A stretch of 57,469 bases of DNA, taken from NCBI GenBank assembly GCA_030648255.1, contig JAUSHZ010000005.1, positions 1 to 57,469 on the forward strand, in the 5' to 3' direction. Made by a program: the position numbers and the translations under genes. The notes below the pieces were generated by a model that had not been told where the DNA came from, searched no databases, and saw nothing but the letters and a program-made list of their open reading frames with translations. Below are positions 18,160 through 27,590 of this stretch, piece by piece; position 1 is the first letter of the stretch; every line of letters begins with the position of its first letter. Source of the DNA: a bacterium (GTDB lineage: Bacteria; Patescibacteriota; Minisyncoccia; Minisyncoccales; CG1-02-41-26).

Positions 18160-19225
18160 AGCAATTTTTAAAAGAGTATCAGATATTAAAAAGAATATTT
18201 TTTTTAATAGTAGAACTGATTTATCTTACGTGGTTGAGAATAAAGATTGGGCTGTTAGCTATGTTGGTAAAAAAGTAGTTGAAGGGTTAAAAAAAGCAAA
18301 ATTTGAAAACGCTAGAATTACCACAACAGCTTTGGGAATAAGGGGTCAAATTGTGCATTTTGGGTCTTTACATAGCCTTGTAACAGAAAAAGGATTTAAA
18401 GGGGTTCATTCTAGTAACAAGATAGTTTTAACTTGGTTTCATTTTGTGCCAGAATACAAGAGTAATAAAAATGTTTTTCTCCTACAAGAGCGTTTAAAGA
18501 TTGTTCACACTTCTTGTAATATCACAAAGCAAAAAATTATAGACTTTGGCGTTGATCAAGGTAAAATAGTAATGATCCCCTTAGGAGTTGATCTAAACCT
18601 TTTTAAGCCAACCTTTTCTGATTTAAAGGAAAAAATAAGAGATACTGTAGGCATACCAAAAGGCAGCTTGGTGATTGGTTCTTTTCAAAAAGATGGAAAC
18701 GGCTGGGGGGAGGGGCTAGAGCCAAAATTAATTAAGGGTCCTGATGTTTTCGTTAAGGTTGTTCGTGAGCTATCCAAAGATTATCCCGTATTTGTCTTAT
18801 TGGTGGGGCCCTCAAGGGGCTATGTAAAAAAAGAGCTTGAGAAAAACAACATTGCTTATAAAAGTATAGGCTATGTAGAAAACTTTAATGAAGTAGCAAA
18901 TTATTATAAAGCTTTGGATTTATATTTAGTTACTTCAAGAATTGAAGGAGGCCCTCAAGCTATATTAGAGTCCATGGCTTCGGGCGTGCCGTTAGTTTCA
19001 ACTAAAGTTGGTATGGCCGTTGATGTTATTATTGATGGAGAAAACGGATTTTTAGCTGAAGTTGAAAGTATTAGTCAGATTGTGCAAAAAGCTAAGTTAG
19101 TAATTGAAGACCAAGCTTTAAGAGAAAGATTAGTTAAGAATGCTTTAGAAACAGTAAAAGATTATTCTTGGGAAAACATTAATCAAAGATATTTAGATGA
19201 GATTTATTTAAAATTAATTAATTAA
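18143..19225 (+). CDS. glycosyltransferase, GT4 family
   Basis: 360 aa; its start overlaps the rmd end by 17 bases. GT-B architecture: acceptor half ~1-170, then VMIPLGVDLNLFKP at the domain linker, and a donor half with LVGPSRGYVKKELEK and SRIEGGPQAILESMASG, the E-x7-E region of GT4 enzymes. It lies between rmd and gmd, so it may transfer rhamnose or mannose onto the glycan. Donor and acceptor are inferred from context only. Confidence 0.85.
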   Translation: MKLSIKAIFKRVSDIKKNIFFNSRTDLSYVVENKDWAVSYVGKKVVEGLKKAKFENARITTTALGIRGQIVHFGSLHSLVTEKGFKGVHSSNKIVLTWFHFVPEYKSNKNVFLLQERLKIVHTSCNITKQKIIDFGVDQGKIVMIPLGVDLNLFKPTFSDLKEKIRDTVGIPKGSLVIGSFQKDGNGWGEGLEPKLIKGPDVFVKVVRELSKDYPVFVLLVGPSRGYVKKELEKNNIAYKSIGYVENFNEVANYYKALDLYLVTSRIEGGPQAILESMASGVPLVSTKVGMAVDVIIDGENGFLAEVESISQIVQKAKLVIEDQALRERLVKNALETVKDYSWENINQRYLDEIYLKLIN

Positions 19226-19233
19226 AAAATCAT

Positions 19234-20280
19234 ATGACAAAAAAAGCTTTAGTCACCGGGATTACCGGACAAGACGGTTCCTATTTAGCCGAATTTTTAT
19301 TGGAAAAGGGCTATGAAGTGCATGGCTTGAAGAAAAGGTCTGCTTCTCCAAATGAAGAAAGGATAAGCCATATAAAAAGCGATAATTTTTTCTTGCATTA
19401 CGCTGATTTAACTGATGGAGGTAATTTATTAAGAATTATAAAACAAGTTGAGCCTGATGAAATTTACAATTTAGCTGCTCAAAGCCATGTGGCTATTTCT
19501 TGGGATATTCCAGAATACACAATTAATACCGATGGATTAGGGGTTGTGAGGATATTAGAAATTATAAGGGCCTTGGGGCTTGAGAAAAAAACCAAGTTTT
19601 ACCAGGCCTCTACCAGCGAATTATTTTCGGGTAAACTAGGAGAAGCGCCCCAAAATGAAGAAACTATTTTACAGCCCCAAACGCCTTATGCTTTAGGTAA
19701 ATTGTTAGGTTTTTGGGCGGTGCGGGTGTATAGAAAGGCGTTTGGCATTTTTGCTTGTAATGGTATTTTATCTAATCATGAAAGCCCAAGAAGGGGGCAG
19801 GATTTTGTTACGAGAAAAATTGCTAAGGCAGCTGCTAGAATAAGCTTAGGTTTACAGGACACTGTTTATTTGGGAAATTTAAATGCTAAAAGAGACTGGG
19901 GCCATGCTAAGGATTACGTTGAAATGATGTGGCTTATGCTCCAGCAAGAAACTCCTGATGATTTTATTATTTCTAGCGGTAAATCAAGGTCAGTGAGAGA
20001 TTTTTGCGAAATCGCTTTTAGCAAGGTTGGCATTGATTTAGCGTGGCAAGGGGAAGGGATTAATGAAAAAGGAATAGATAAAAAAACCAATAAAGTTGTT
20101 GTAGGAGTTGACCCAAAGTTTTTTAGGCCATCCGAAGTCGAGGCATTAGAAGGCAATCCAAGTAAAGCAAAAGAAAAGCTTGGCTGGACTCCTAAAATAA
20201 CTTTTGAGCAGTTAGTTCAAGAAATGGTTTCTTTTGAATTAAAAGAAGCAGAAAAAGAAATTTCACTAAAGAAGCAATAA
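19234..20280 (+). CDS. gmd: GDP-mannose 4,6-dehydratase
   Basis: 348 aa, the usual GMD length. Hallmarks are GITGQDGSYLAEFLLEKGYE at the NADP site, LHYADLTDG, NLAAQSHVAISWD, the catalytic FYQASTSELFSG with PYALGK, and SNHESPRRGQDFVTRKI. It converts GDP-mannose to GDP-4-keto-6-deoxymannose in the cytoplasm. Its substrate would come from the ManC domain at 13186, and its product would go to the RMD-like enzyme at 17197. The end overlaps the next start by one base (TAATG), which suggests coupled translation. Confidence 0.94.
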   Translation: MTKKALVTGITGQDGSYLAEFLLEKGYEVHGLKKRSASPNEERISHIKSDNFFLHYADLTDGGNLLRIIKQVEPDEIYNLAAQSHVAISWDIPEYTINTDGLGVVRILEIIRALGLEKKTKFYQASTSELFSGKLGEAPQNEETILQPQTPYALGKLLGFWAVRVYRKAFGIFACNGILSNHESPRRGQDFVTRKIAKAAARISLGLQDTVYLGNLNAKRDWGHAKDYVEMMWLMLQQETPDDFIISSGKSRSVRDFCEIAFSKVGIDLAWQGEGINEKGIDKKTNKVVVGVDPKFFRPSEVEALEGNPSKAKEKLGWTPKITFEQLVQEMVSFELKEAEKEISLKKQ

Positions 20281-21299
20281 TGAAAGTCCATATTCTATTT
20301 CCATTTCAAGAAGGGCCAAAAGGAGGGGGAGGAAACCAATTCCTTAAAGCTTTGAAGTATAGCTGGCAAAGCTCTGGTGTTTATGAAGAAAGTATCGAAA
20401 AAGCCGATGTTATTTTATTTAATAGCCACCAATGGCTCAAAAAAGCCATGGAAATTAAAAAGAGGTTTCCAAGTAAAATTTTTATTCATAGAATAGATGG
20501 GCCCTTGCGAACTTACAGGCCAAAAGAAGCTTTTTTTGACAAGCTTATTTTTAAAGCCAATAGGTTTGTGGCTGATGGCACTGTGTGGCAATCAAAATGG
20601 TCGCAAAGGGAGAATAAAAAGTTATTTAAATACCAATGTCAAAATGAAACAGTAATTTATAACGCTCCAAACGAGCAAATTTTTAACAAAAAAGAAAAAA
20701 CAGAATTCAAAAAAAATAACAAAGTAAAAATTATTGCTGTTTCTTGGTCTGTGGGCGTTTTAAAGGGGTTTGATATCTATAAATTTTTAGATGAAAATTT
20801 AAATTTCAAAAAATATCAAATGGTTTTTGTTGGAAGAAGCCCTATTAAGTTTAAAAATATTGAAATGATTGAGCCAGTTACTCATCAAAAATTGGCTGAA
20901 ATTTTAAAGAAAAATGATATTTTTATTTCGGGAAGCAAAATTGAATCTTGCTCCAATGCTTTAATTGAAGCTTTGAACTGCGGGCTTCCTTGTTTGGCTT
21001 TTAACTCTTCAAGCAATCCGGAGATTGTTGGACGGGGTGGGGAGTTGTTTAGTAGCGAAAAAGACCTTTTATTTAAAATAGATAAAATAGCTAACAACTA
21101 CTTAAATTATCAAAAAAATCTGCCAGTTTTTTCTTTAAATAAGATTTCCGGCGATTATTTTGATTTTGCCAACAAAATTTTTCAGGACAGCCAAAGCGGT
21201 TTTCATATTCCTCGCGAAGTTGGCGTTTCAGCCAGAATGTCTTTTGCTTTAAATTATTTTTATGTTTATTTCAAAAAATTATTTAACAAAATACATTAA
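20280..21299 (+). CDS. glycosyltransferase (GT-B fold, GT4-like)
   Basis: 339 aa. The N-terminal half opens with PFQEGPKGGGGNQFLKAL, a Gly-rich acceptor-site loop, and has FIHRIDGPLR. The C-terminal half has IIAVSWSVGVLKGFD, MVFVGRSP and ISGSKIESCSNALIEALNCG, the GT4 E-x7-E-like segment. It forms a GT-B protein with no visible membrane segment. Translation is likely coupled to gmd. The sugar donor is unknown. Confidence 0.8.
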   Translation: MKVHILFPFQEGPKGGGGNQFLKALKYSWQSSGVYEESIEKADVILFNSHQWLKKAMEIKKRFPSKIFIHRIDGPLRTYRPKEAFFDKLIFKANRFVADGTVWQSKWSQRENKKLFKYQCQNETVIYNAPNEQIFNKKEKTEFKKNNKVKIIAVSWSVGVLKGFDIYKFLDENLNFKKYQMVFVGRSPIKFKNIEMIEPVTHQKLAEILKKNDIFISGSKIESCSNALIEALNCGLPCLAFNSSSNPEIVGRGGELFSSEKDLLFKIDKIANNYLNYQKNLPVFSLNKISGDYFDFANKIFQDSQSGFHIPREVGVSARMSFALNYFYVYFKKLFNKIH

Positions 21300-21897
21300 G
21301 CAATCACCGCATCGAAATTGCTTGGAAGAATACCTAAAAGAAGAGCTACCAAAATTAGAAGGCAGTGTTTTAGATGCTGGCTCGTCAAGCAGAAGATACG
21401 ACTGGCTTTTAAAACAAAAACCAGTGGCTATTGATATTGTTGAAAATAAAGAAAAAGGGGTTGTGTTTGGAGATGTAAATAACTTGCAGTTTCCCGAAAA
21501 TTCATTTGACAACATAATTTGTTTGGAAGTTTTTGAGTATTTAACCACGCCCCAAAAAGCAATCAATGAAATTTATAGAGTTTTAAAACCGGGCGGAAAA
21601 CTGATTTTATCTTGCCCTTTTATGTATAAAACTCATCAAGACCGACTGCGCTATACAAAAGAATTTTGGGAAAAAGAACTGCTTGGAAAGTTTTCCCAAA
21701 AAGAAATAAAGCCAATTGGTAATTTTTATACTATTATTTTAGATATAATTCGGGGCAAAATTGCCAAATTAAAATTTAAACCAATAAAGTATGTTTTATA
21801 CTTGCCTTATTTGTTTTTGGTTTTATTTGTTCCCTTATCAAGGCTATCCAAAGACACAGCCTATATTTCCGGCTACTTTATAATCGCTAAAAAATAA
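21262..21897 (+). CDS. SAM-dependent methyltransferase (class I, Methyltransf_11 type)
   Basis: 211 aa, overlapping the previous gene by 38 bases. Motif I is GSVLDAGSSSRRYDWL (~35-50) and motif II IDIVE. Motif IV is NIICLEVFEYLTTPQKAI and post-IV is VLKPGGKLILSCPF. A hydrophobic stretch near the C-terminus (VLYLPYLFLVLFVPL) may sit on the membrane. It probably methylates a glycan or a lipid-linked sugar in this pathway; the acceptor is unknown. Confidence 0.8.
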   Translation: MFISKNYLTKYIKQSPHRNCLEEYLKEELPKLEGSVLDAGSSSRRYDWLLKQKPVAIDIVENKEKGVVFGDVNNLQFPENSFDNIICLEVFEYLTTPQKAINEIYRVLKPGGKLILSCPFMYKTHQDRLRYTKEFWEKELLGKFSQKEIKPIGNFYTIILDIIRGKIAKLKFKPIKYVLYLPYLFLVLFVPLSRLSKDTAYISGYFIIAKK

Positions 21898-21898
21898 T

Positions 21899-22594
21899 AT
21901 GCAAAAGGTAATTTTTAGAATTGATGATATTGGGGCAAGTACTAAGCAGTTTGAGCAGTATGGTCGATTTATAATTGGCAATTTTTGGTTTTTAAAAACA
22001 ATATGGCCATTTAAAAAGTGGGGGCCATATAAAGAGTTAACTGCAAAAGAGTGGACAGAATTTTTAAAAATTTTTGAACAAAAAAACATTAAACCCATAA
22101 TAGCTGTTACTGCTTGCTGGGTGGAAAAAAATAGCGAGTTAACGCCATTTCCTCAAAAGTTTCCAGAAGAAGCTAACATATTGAAGCAAGCTTTTTTAAA
22201 TGGTAAAGTAGAGATAGCTAATCATGGCTTAACGCATTGCGTAGTTGGTAAACATTTGCCAAAATTTTGTGGATCAAACAGGAAATATCATCGGGAATTT
22301 TGGCCAGACCTGAATCAATCAACCCACAACGAGCATATTATGAAATCTCAAGAAATTTTAGAAAATTATTTCCAAAAGCCAATAACTATTTTTGTGCCAC
22401 CAGGAAATGTCTGGAGCTATAAAACCTATTTGGCTCTGGCTAAAACTAATATTAAAAAAGTAATGTCTGGGCGATATATGGCAGATAGTAAAGAACCAAT
22501 GCATTTAATTGAGTTTGTTGGCGATCAAAAAAGTTTTTTTATTTGTCATGACAGAGATTTAAAAAATAAAATGTTAAACTATCATTATGTCTGA
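21899..22594 (+). CDS. polysaccharide deacetylase-like protein (CE4/DUF2334-type fold)
   Basis: 231 aa. The N-terminal FRIDDIG supplies the two Asp expected at a NodB-type metal site. KVEIANHGLTHC gives the His pair of motif 2 (spaced H-x3-H), and TIFVPPGNVWSYKTYLAL resembles motif 3. The protein lacks a signal peptide or membrane segment, so it would act in the cytoplasm on a sugar intermediate. The family match is by motifs only and the His spacing is not exactly canonical, so the activity (N- or O-deacetylation) is tentative. Confidence 0.6.
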   Translation: MQKVIFRIDDIGASTKQFEQYGRFIIGNFWFLKTIWPFKKWGPYKELTAKEWTEFLKIFEQKNIKPIIAVTACWVEKNSELTPFPQKFPEEANILKQAFLNGKVEIANHGLTHCVVGKHLPKFCGSNRKYHREFWPDLNQSTHNEHIMKSQEILENYFQKPITIFVPPGNVWSYKTYLALAKTNIKKVMSGRYMADSKEPMHLIEFVGDQKSFFICHDRDLKNKMLNYHYV

Positions 22595-23558
22595 AAAATT
22601 ACGAAAAATTTTAGTGGTTGGGGGAGCGGGCTATATTGGCAGTAGCGTTGTGGGAGCGTTAGAAGAAAGAAAGCTGCCTTTTACAGTTTATGACCATCTT
22701 TTATACGAGCGTCAATATTTGAAGCCCGTGGATTTTATCTCTGGTGATATCCGAGACACTGAGAAATTGGCGAAAATATTACCTGAGTTTAGCCATGTGA
22801 TTTGGCTGGCTGCTATTGTGGGCGATACAGCGTGCCAGGTTAATCCGTCTTTGTCTGTGGCGATTAATCAAGAGTCAGTTAAGTGGCTAGCCGATCATTT
22901 TGATGGCCGAATTATTTTTATGTCCACTTGCTCTGTTTATGGGCAGTATGACCAAATTGCCGATGAGTCTTCGCCCCTAAATCTTTTGTCGCTTTATGCT
23001 AAAACAAAGCATCAAGCAGAACAATATTTGCAAGGGAAAAATCATCTTATTTTCCGATTGGGTACTGTTTACGGCCTTTCTGATACACATTATTGCCGCT
23101 TGAGAATGGATTTGGTGGTAAATTTTATGACAGCCAGCGCTATTACCAAAGGCAAGTTGCAAGTGTTTGGCGGTGAGCAGTGGAGGCCTTTAGTGCACGT
23201 AAAAGATGTGGCCAAAGTAATTGTTGATAATTTGGAGAATGACGCTTGTGGTATTTATAATTTAGCCACAGCTAATTCTCAAATGAAAGATTTGGCGGCT
23301 CAGGTAAGCAGAATTACGGGGTGCGATATTGAATTGGTTAAGCAGAAGTTTGAGGACCAGCGTAGCTATAAAGCCAGCATAGAAAAAATAAAAAAAGCTG
23401 GTTTTTTGGAAAGATTGGAGAATATTCGCGATGTAGAATATGGTATCACTGAAATTACCAACCTTATTAATTCCAATCGGATTAAAGATATCCACAACGA
23501 CCTTTATTTCAACGACCGCTATTTAGCTAATCTTTTTAAAAATGGAAAATTCTTTTGA
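22587..23558 (+). CDS. NAD-dependent epimerase/dehydratase (extended SDR)
   Basis: 323 aa, overlapping the previous gene by eight bases. VVGGAGYIGSSV is the nucleotide motif, FMSTCSVYGQYD the Ser/Thr region and LYAKTK the intact YxxxK. FRLGTVYGLSDTHYCRLRMD and GGEQWRPLVHVKDVAKV follow as in NDP-hexose epimerases of polysaccharide loci. It is followed without a gap by RmlC-like and RmlD-like genes, so it may make a deoxy- or branched sugar with them. The substrate is unknown. Confidence 0.82.
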   Translation: MSEKLRKILVVGGAGYIGSSVVGALEERKLPFTVYDHLLYERQYLKPVDFISGDIRDTEKLAKILPEFSHVIWLAAIVGDTACQVNPSLSVAINQESVKWLADHFDGRIIFMSTCSVYGQYDQIADESSPLNLLSLYAKTKHQAEQYLQGKNHLIFRLGTVYGLSDTHYCRLRMDLVVNFMTASAITKGKLQVFGGEQWRPLVHVKDVAKVIVDNLENDACGIYNLATANSQMKDLAAQVSRITGCDIELVKQKFEDQRSYKASIEKIKKAGFLERLENIRDVEYGITEITNLINSNRIKDIHNDLYFNDRYLANLFKNGKFF

Positions 23559-24000
23559 AAAACCAAATTTGATTAAAGGCGGGCTAGCCATAGATGAAAG
23601 AGGGCAAATAGTTTTTGCTAATGATTTTGATTTTAAGGGTGTGAAACGTTTTTATATGGCCGAAAATTTTTCTTCTGAAACTATTCGCGGTTTTCACGGC
23701 CATCTTAAAGAAGCCAAATATGCTTTGGCGGTTTCAGGAACAGCTTTAATAGTGCTATCCTCAATGGATAATGCCGAAAAGCCAAGCAAAAACAGCGAAG
23801 TTTATCGTTTTGTTTTATCAGCTAAAAAGCCCGAAATTCTTTATATCCCCCCACATTATGCTAATGGCATGCGATCTTTGGAAAAAAACACCAGAATTAT
23901 CTTTTTTTCTACTACTTCAATGGAAGAAGCCAAAGAAGATGATTTTCGCTTTCCTTGGGACTATTGGGGGAAAGAAGTTTGGGAAATTAAAAATTTTTAA
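23542..24000 (+). CDS. RmlC-like cupin (sugar 3,5-epimerase or 3,4-ketoisomerase type)
   Basis: 152 aa, overlapping the previous gene by 17 bases. IDERGQIVFAND, ETIRGFHGHLKEAKYA and LYIPPHYANGMRSL are the three landmark segments of dTDP-4-dehydrorhamnose 3,5-epimerase-like cupins; the RGFHGH segment normally holds the catalytic His. It is a little shorter than classic RmlC (~180 aa), closer to FdtA/WxcM-like proteins. It should act on a 4-keto sugar nucleotide together with the flanking SDR and the RmlD-like reductase. Confidence 0.75.
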   Translation: MENSFEKPNLIKGGLAIDERGQIVFANDFDFKGVKRFYMAENFSSETIRGFHGHLKEAKYALAVSGTALIVLSSMDNAEKPSKNSEVYRFVLSAKKPEILYIPPHYANGMRSLEKNTRIIFFSTTSMEEAKEDDFRFPWDYWGKEVWEIKNF

Positions 24001-24009
24001 ATTTTCATT

Positions 24010-24891
24010 ATGCAGAAGAAAGTTTTAATTTTGGGAGCTGGGGGCATGCTTGGGGGCGCTGTTTACGATGTTTTAAAAGATAAATACCAGCTGGTTTTGA
24101 CAGTTAGAAAATCAGCAGAAATTGATTTATTGGAAAAAGCTTATGGGGAAATAGCTAATCATCAAGTGGAAGAATTTGATGTAAATTTTATCTATCAGGA
24201 TTACTACAATAAAAAAGGATATTTCGGCGATTACTTTTCAGCTTTTCTTAAAAAAATCAACGAAGTTGATTATATAATAAATGCCATTGGCATTACTATT
24301 CCTTTTTCTTTGGAGAATCCCTTAATGACTTTTTTTATTAACAGCGCTTTCCCTTTTATTTTGCAAGGAGCTTTTAATGAGCGTTTAATACACATAACAA
24401 CTGACTGCGTCTACAATGGTAAAGAAGGATTCCCTTATAACGAACTTTCCCCTAAAAGCGCAGTGGATTTATATGGCTTGAGTAAAAGTTTGGGCGAGCC
24501 AACAGAATGTTTAACCTTGAGAACTTCTATTATTGGGCGAGAAATGGCAGGATTTACCGGGCTTTTAGAATGGTTTTTACAGCAAAATGGAAAAACTATT
24601 AATGGCTTTTCGGGGCACTTTTGGAATGGCGTTACCACTAAGCAATTTGGCAAAATTTGTGGCCAGATTATTGAAAGCCCTGATATTTTTTTGAAAAAAG
24701 GCATTTACCATATTTTTTCTAATACTGTTTCTAAATATGAAATGCTTTTAAAATTAAAAGAAAAATACAAAGTGAATTGTGAAATCATTCCCGAAGAGAG
24801 CAACAAGCTTAACCGCACTTTAAGCACTATTTATCCTTTGTGCGGCCAGCTTAAAGTGCCTTCTTTCGATGAAATGTTAAAAGAATTATAA
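24010..24891 (+). CDS. RmlD-like NAD(P)-dependent sugar reductase
   Basis: 293 aa. LILGAGGMLGGAVYDVL is the typical RmlD nucleotide motif. VDYIINAIG, LIHITTDCVYNGKEG and DLYGLSKSLGEP (YxxxK) follow as in dTDP-4-dehydrorhamnose reductases, and LRTSIIGRE is also conserved. It would reduce a 4-keto sugar nucleotide. RmlA and RmlB are not in the window, so the true substrate may not be dTDP-linked. Confidence 0.8.
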   Translation: MQKKVLILGAGGMLGGAVYDVLKDKYQLVLTVRKSAEIDLLEKAYGEIANHQVEEFDVNFIYQDYYNKKGYFGDYFSAFLKKINEVDYIINAIGITIPFSLENPLMTFFINSAFPFILQGAFNERLIHITTDCVYNGKEGFPYNELSPKSAVDLYGLSKSLGEPTECLTLRTSIIGREMAGFTGLLEWFLQQNGKTINGFSGHFWNGVTTKQFGKICGQIIESPDIFLKKGIYHIFSNTVSKYEMLLKLKEKYKVNCEIIPEESNKLNRTLSTIYPLCGQLKVPSFDEMLKEL

Positions 24892-24902
24892 AATAAAAAT
24901 AT

Positions 24903-25700
24903 ATGGATTTTTATCGCAAATTTGTTCAATTATTGTTTTTGCCGATTTTTTTAAAACCCTTCTTTAAAAAAGAAGTTGGCGCTGAGTATGGGGTGGGCTT
25001 TTCCAAGAAATGCAAGCTTTTACTGCAAATTTACCGCATTAAAAGAAATGTGCAAACAGCCTCTTCTCCTTATGAGCATGTCCAAATGGTTACCGAAATT
25101 CTTAAAACTCCGCGAGCTCAAGAAGGAAGGGTGGCAGAGTGTGGCTGTTATAAAGGCGGGAGTACTTGTAGCTTGTCTTTGGCTTGTTCTTTAACTGGCC
25201 GCAAATTGATTATTTTTGATTCTTTTTGTGGCTTGCCAGACCCAGCCCCTGATGATAAGGTGCACCATTGCCCCCATATTAACAAGACTCCTGTTTATGC
25301 TAAAGGTGATTATTCAGGCAGTTTAGAGGAGGTAAAAAATAATATTAAAAAATATGGTTGTATTGATGTGTGCGAGTTTGTAGAGGGATACTATGAGCAA
25401 ACAATGCCTGGCTTTGCCGCTAATTTTAAGGGAAAGTTTGTCTTTATCTTTTTGGATGTTGACTTAAGAAATTCTTTAGAGGATTGTATTCGTTTTCTTT
25501 GGCCTTTTTTGCAAAACGGGTGTATGTTGTTTACTCACGAAGCTCCGCACCTAGAAATGTCTGCTTTATTCTTTGACCAAGCTTGGTGGCGAAACAATTT
25601 TCAATCAAACATACCCGGCCTTATCGGGGCGGGAAGCGGCACGGCTTTTCATCCAAGCTTTGGCACGCCGATTGGATACACAATTAAATCAAAAATTTAA
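24903..25700 (+). CDS. TylF/MycF-type O-methyltransferase
   Basis: 265 aa. VAECGCYKGGSTCSLSLA is motif I, LIIFDSFCGLPDPAPDD is the acidic loop with the D-F-G-L-P-like signature of macrocin O-methyltransferases, and FIFLDVDLRNSLEDCIRFL holds the metal-binding DVDL. HEAPH follows where the family has a late metal or substrate residue. TylF-like enzymes methylate hydroxyls on deoxysugars. Here it probably O-methylates a glycan sugar. The N-terminal ~40 residues are hydrophobic and basic. Confidence 0.82.
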   Translation: MDFYRKFVQLLFLPIFLKPFFKKEVGAEYGVGFSKKCKLLLQIYRIKRNVQTASSPYEHVQMVTEILKTPRAQEGRVAECGCYKGGSTCSLSLACSLTGRKLIIFDSFCGLPDPAPDDKVHHCPHINKTPVYAKGDYSGSLEEVKNNIKKYGCIDVCEFVEGYYEQTMPGFAANFKGKFVFIFLDVDLRNSLEDCIRFLWPFLQNGCMLFTHEAPHLEMSALFFDQAWWRNNFQSNIPGLIGAGSGTAFHPSFGTPIGYTIKSKI

Positions 25701-25712
25701 TTTTTTAAATCT

Positions 25713-26531
25713 ATGGCCCCTCAACCCTTAATAACAATTTGCATTACCCATTTTAATGATGTGGAATTTATTCTAAACACTTTGTATTGTCTGCAAAAGC
25801 TTACTCAAAATCCATACAAGGTGATTATCAGGGATAACAATGCAAAAAAGAAAAACTATTTAAAACTTAAACAGGGTATTTCTAATTATGAAAATGTGGA
25901 GCTTTATCGGGCAGAAAATTTTAAATTAAAGGGCAGTATTGGGCATGGCACAGCTTTAAATGATTTAGTGGAAAAAATTGATACGCCTTTCGGGTGTCTT
26001 TTTGACGCGGATTTTACTTTTTTAAGAAAGAATTGGGACGCAACTTTAATGAGTCGCTTAAATGATAAAGTAAAAATTATCGGCACCCAGATTTCTCGCA
26101 AAGGAGTGGAAGACTTTCCTTTTATGGTGGGTATGCTTTTTGAAACAAAAGTGCTTAAAGAATTAAATGTAGATTTTCGCTCGCGCGACTTAGAAAAGGG
26201 CGAGGACACGGGATGGGAGCTGAGAGGCAAATATTTAAATGCGGGTTGGGAGGCTAAGGTTATTGAATTAAAGAATTCTCGTTTTTATAAAGACGGCCCT
26301 TTTAAGGATTTTCTGGGCGTGGGAGAATATTACTTAGACGGCGATTACGAGCATATTTTGGGCTCTCATTTTTCTAGAGGCTCTTTTTTGGGAGCGGCTA
26401 AATATACTAAAAATACTTCTTTTATTTATCGCCTTCCTGCGATTGGCAAATTTTTTAGAAAGCAAAGAGGCAAGAGAGATAAAAAGCGCTGGATAGAACT
26501 ATGCTATAACATAGTCCAAAAACAGACTTAA
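25713..26531 (+). CDS. glycosyltransferase, GT2 family
   Basis: 272 aa. The GT-A start LITICITHFNDVEFILNTL is followed by VIIRDNN and the metal-binding CLFDADFTFL (DxD-like DAD). WELRGKYLNAGWEAKVIEL fits the later acceptor half. No membrane segment is obvious. It is two bases from the next gene. The sugar transferred is unknown. Confidence 0.8.
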   Translation: MAPQPLITICITHFNDVEFILNTLYCLQKLTQNPYKVIIRDNNAKKKNYLKLKQGISNYENVELYRAENFKLKGSIGHGTALNDLVEKIDTPFGCLFDADFTFLRKNWDATLMSRLNDKVKIIGTQISRKGVEDFPFMVGMLFETKVLKELNVDFRSRDLEKGEDTGWELRGKYLNAGWEAKVIELKNSRFYKDGPFKDFLGVGEYYLDGDYEHILGSHFSRGSFLGAAKYTKNTSFIYRLPAIGKFFRKQRGKRDKKRWIELCYNIVQKQT

Positions 26532-26532
26532 T

Positions 26533-27549
26533 ATGCCTTCCCAACTATTCGCAGAAAATTATCTTGAAAAGCTATCCCAATGCCCTTATTGCTCTTCTGG
26601 AGATTTATTTTTTTTATTGCAGGCGTCCGATAGATTAGGGGAAAAACCCGGCATATTTTATCTTGAAAAATGCAGGCATTGTGCTTTGGTGTTTCAAAAT
26701 CCTCGCGTCAGAGAGGAAAATATCTCTTTTTATTACAACATTGGCCCTTACGCTTTTTTGCCATTAGCTTCAAAAGAAGAAGAAAAATCTGGTTTTTGGC
26801 AACAGATTCAAAAAAGAACCTTAATTGAACATTTTGGCTATTCTACAGGAAAGAAAAATTCCCTTCTTTATTTATTAACATTTCCGTTTAAAAGAATTTT
26901 AAAGATTAAATCTTTTCCAGATTTCAAGAAGCAGGGGAATCTTCTGGAGATCGGCTGTTCAAATGGCGATTTTCTTCTTCAGCTTAAGACCTTAGGCTGG
27001 AAAGTGAAGGGAATTGAAATGGCTGAGGCAAGCTCGGATTTTGGCAGAAATATAAGAGGCCTTGATATTGAAAATAAAAGAATAGAAGAATGCTCTTTTA
27101 AGAATCAAGAGTTTGACGCAATTGTGCTGAGAATGGTTTTAGAGCATCTTTATCAGCCTTTTGATAGCTTGAAAGAAATTACCGCTTGGCTGAAAAAAGA
27201 TGGCCAGCTGGTGTTTTCTATCCCATACTTTAACGGATTTGAATTCCAGCTGTTTAAAAGTTATTCTTATGGGCTCCAGTTGCCCACTCATATTACTTTT
27301 TTTAATAAAAAAATTATCAAGGAGGTTTTGGAAAATTTGGGTTATCAAAAGATAAAATTTTACCATCACTTTTTTGAAAGAGATATTGTGGCTTCCGCCG
27401 AATATAAATATCAAGACTTGGGCAAGTATTGGTGGAAAGTTATTGCTCGCAATAAGGCAATAAGAACGTTTGTTATTAAGCCATTTGTTATACTACTTTC
27501 ACTATTTGGCAAAACAAGTCGAGTAACTATTTATGCCCAAAAAAATTAA
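26533..27549 (+). CDS. methyltransferase with N-terminal zinc ribbon (C-methyltransferase-like)
   Basis: 338 aa. Residues ~16-60 carry CPYC and CRHC pairs, a zinc-ribbon as found in front of sugar methyltransferases. The class I core begins near residue 135 with LLEIGCSNGDFLLQL (motif I), then VKGIEM, AIVLRMVLEHLYQPFDSL (motif IV) and LKKDGQLVFSIPYF. It probably methylates a sugar nucleotide or the growing glycan. Confidence 0.82.
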   Translation: MPSQLFAENYLEKLSQCPYCSSGDLFFLLQASDRLGEKPGIFYLEKCRHCALVFQNPRVREENISFYYNIGPYAFLPLASKEEEKSGFWQQIQKRTLIEHFGYSTGKKNSLLYLLTFPFKRILKIKSFPDFKKQGNLLEIGCSNGDFLLQLKTLGWKVKGIEMAEASSDFGRNIRGLDIENKRIEECSFKNQEFDAIVLRMVLEHLYQPFDSLKEITAWLKKDGQLVFSIPYFNGFEFQLFKSYSYGLQLPTHITFFNKKIIKEVLENLGYQKIKFYHHFFERDIVASAEYKYQDLGKYWWKVIARNKAIRTFVIKPFVILLSLFGKTSRVTIYAQKN

Positions 27550-27590
27550 ATACTATACCAAAAGATTATAATTCAAAAAAATAGTTGAAT

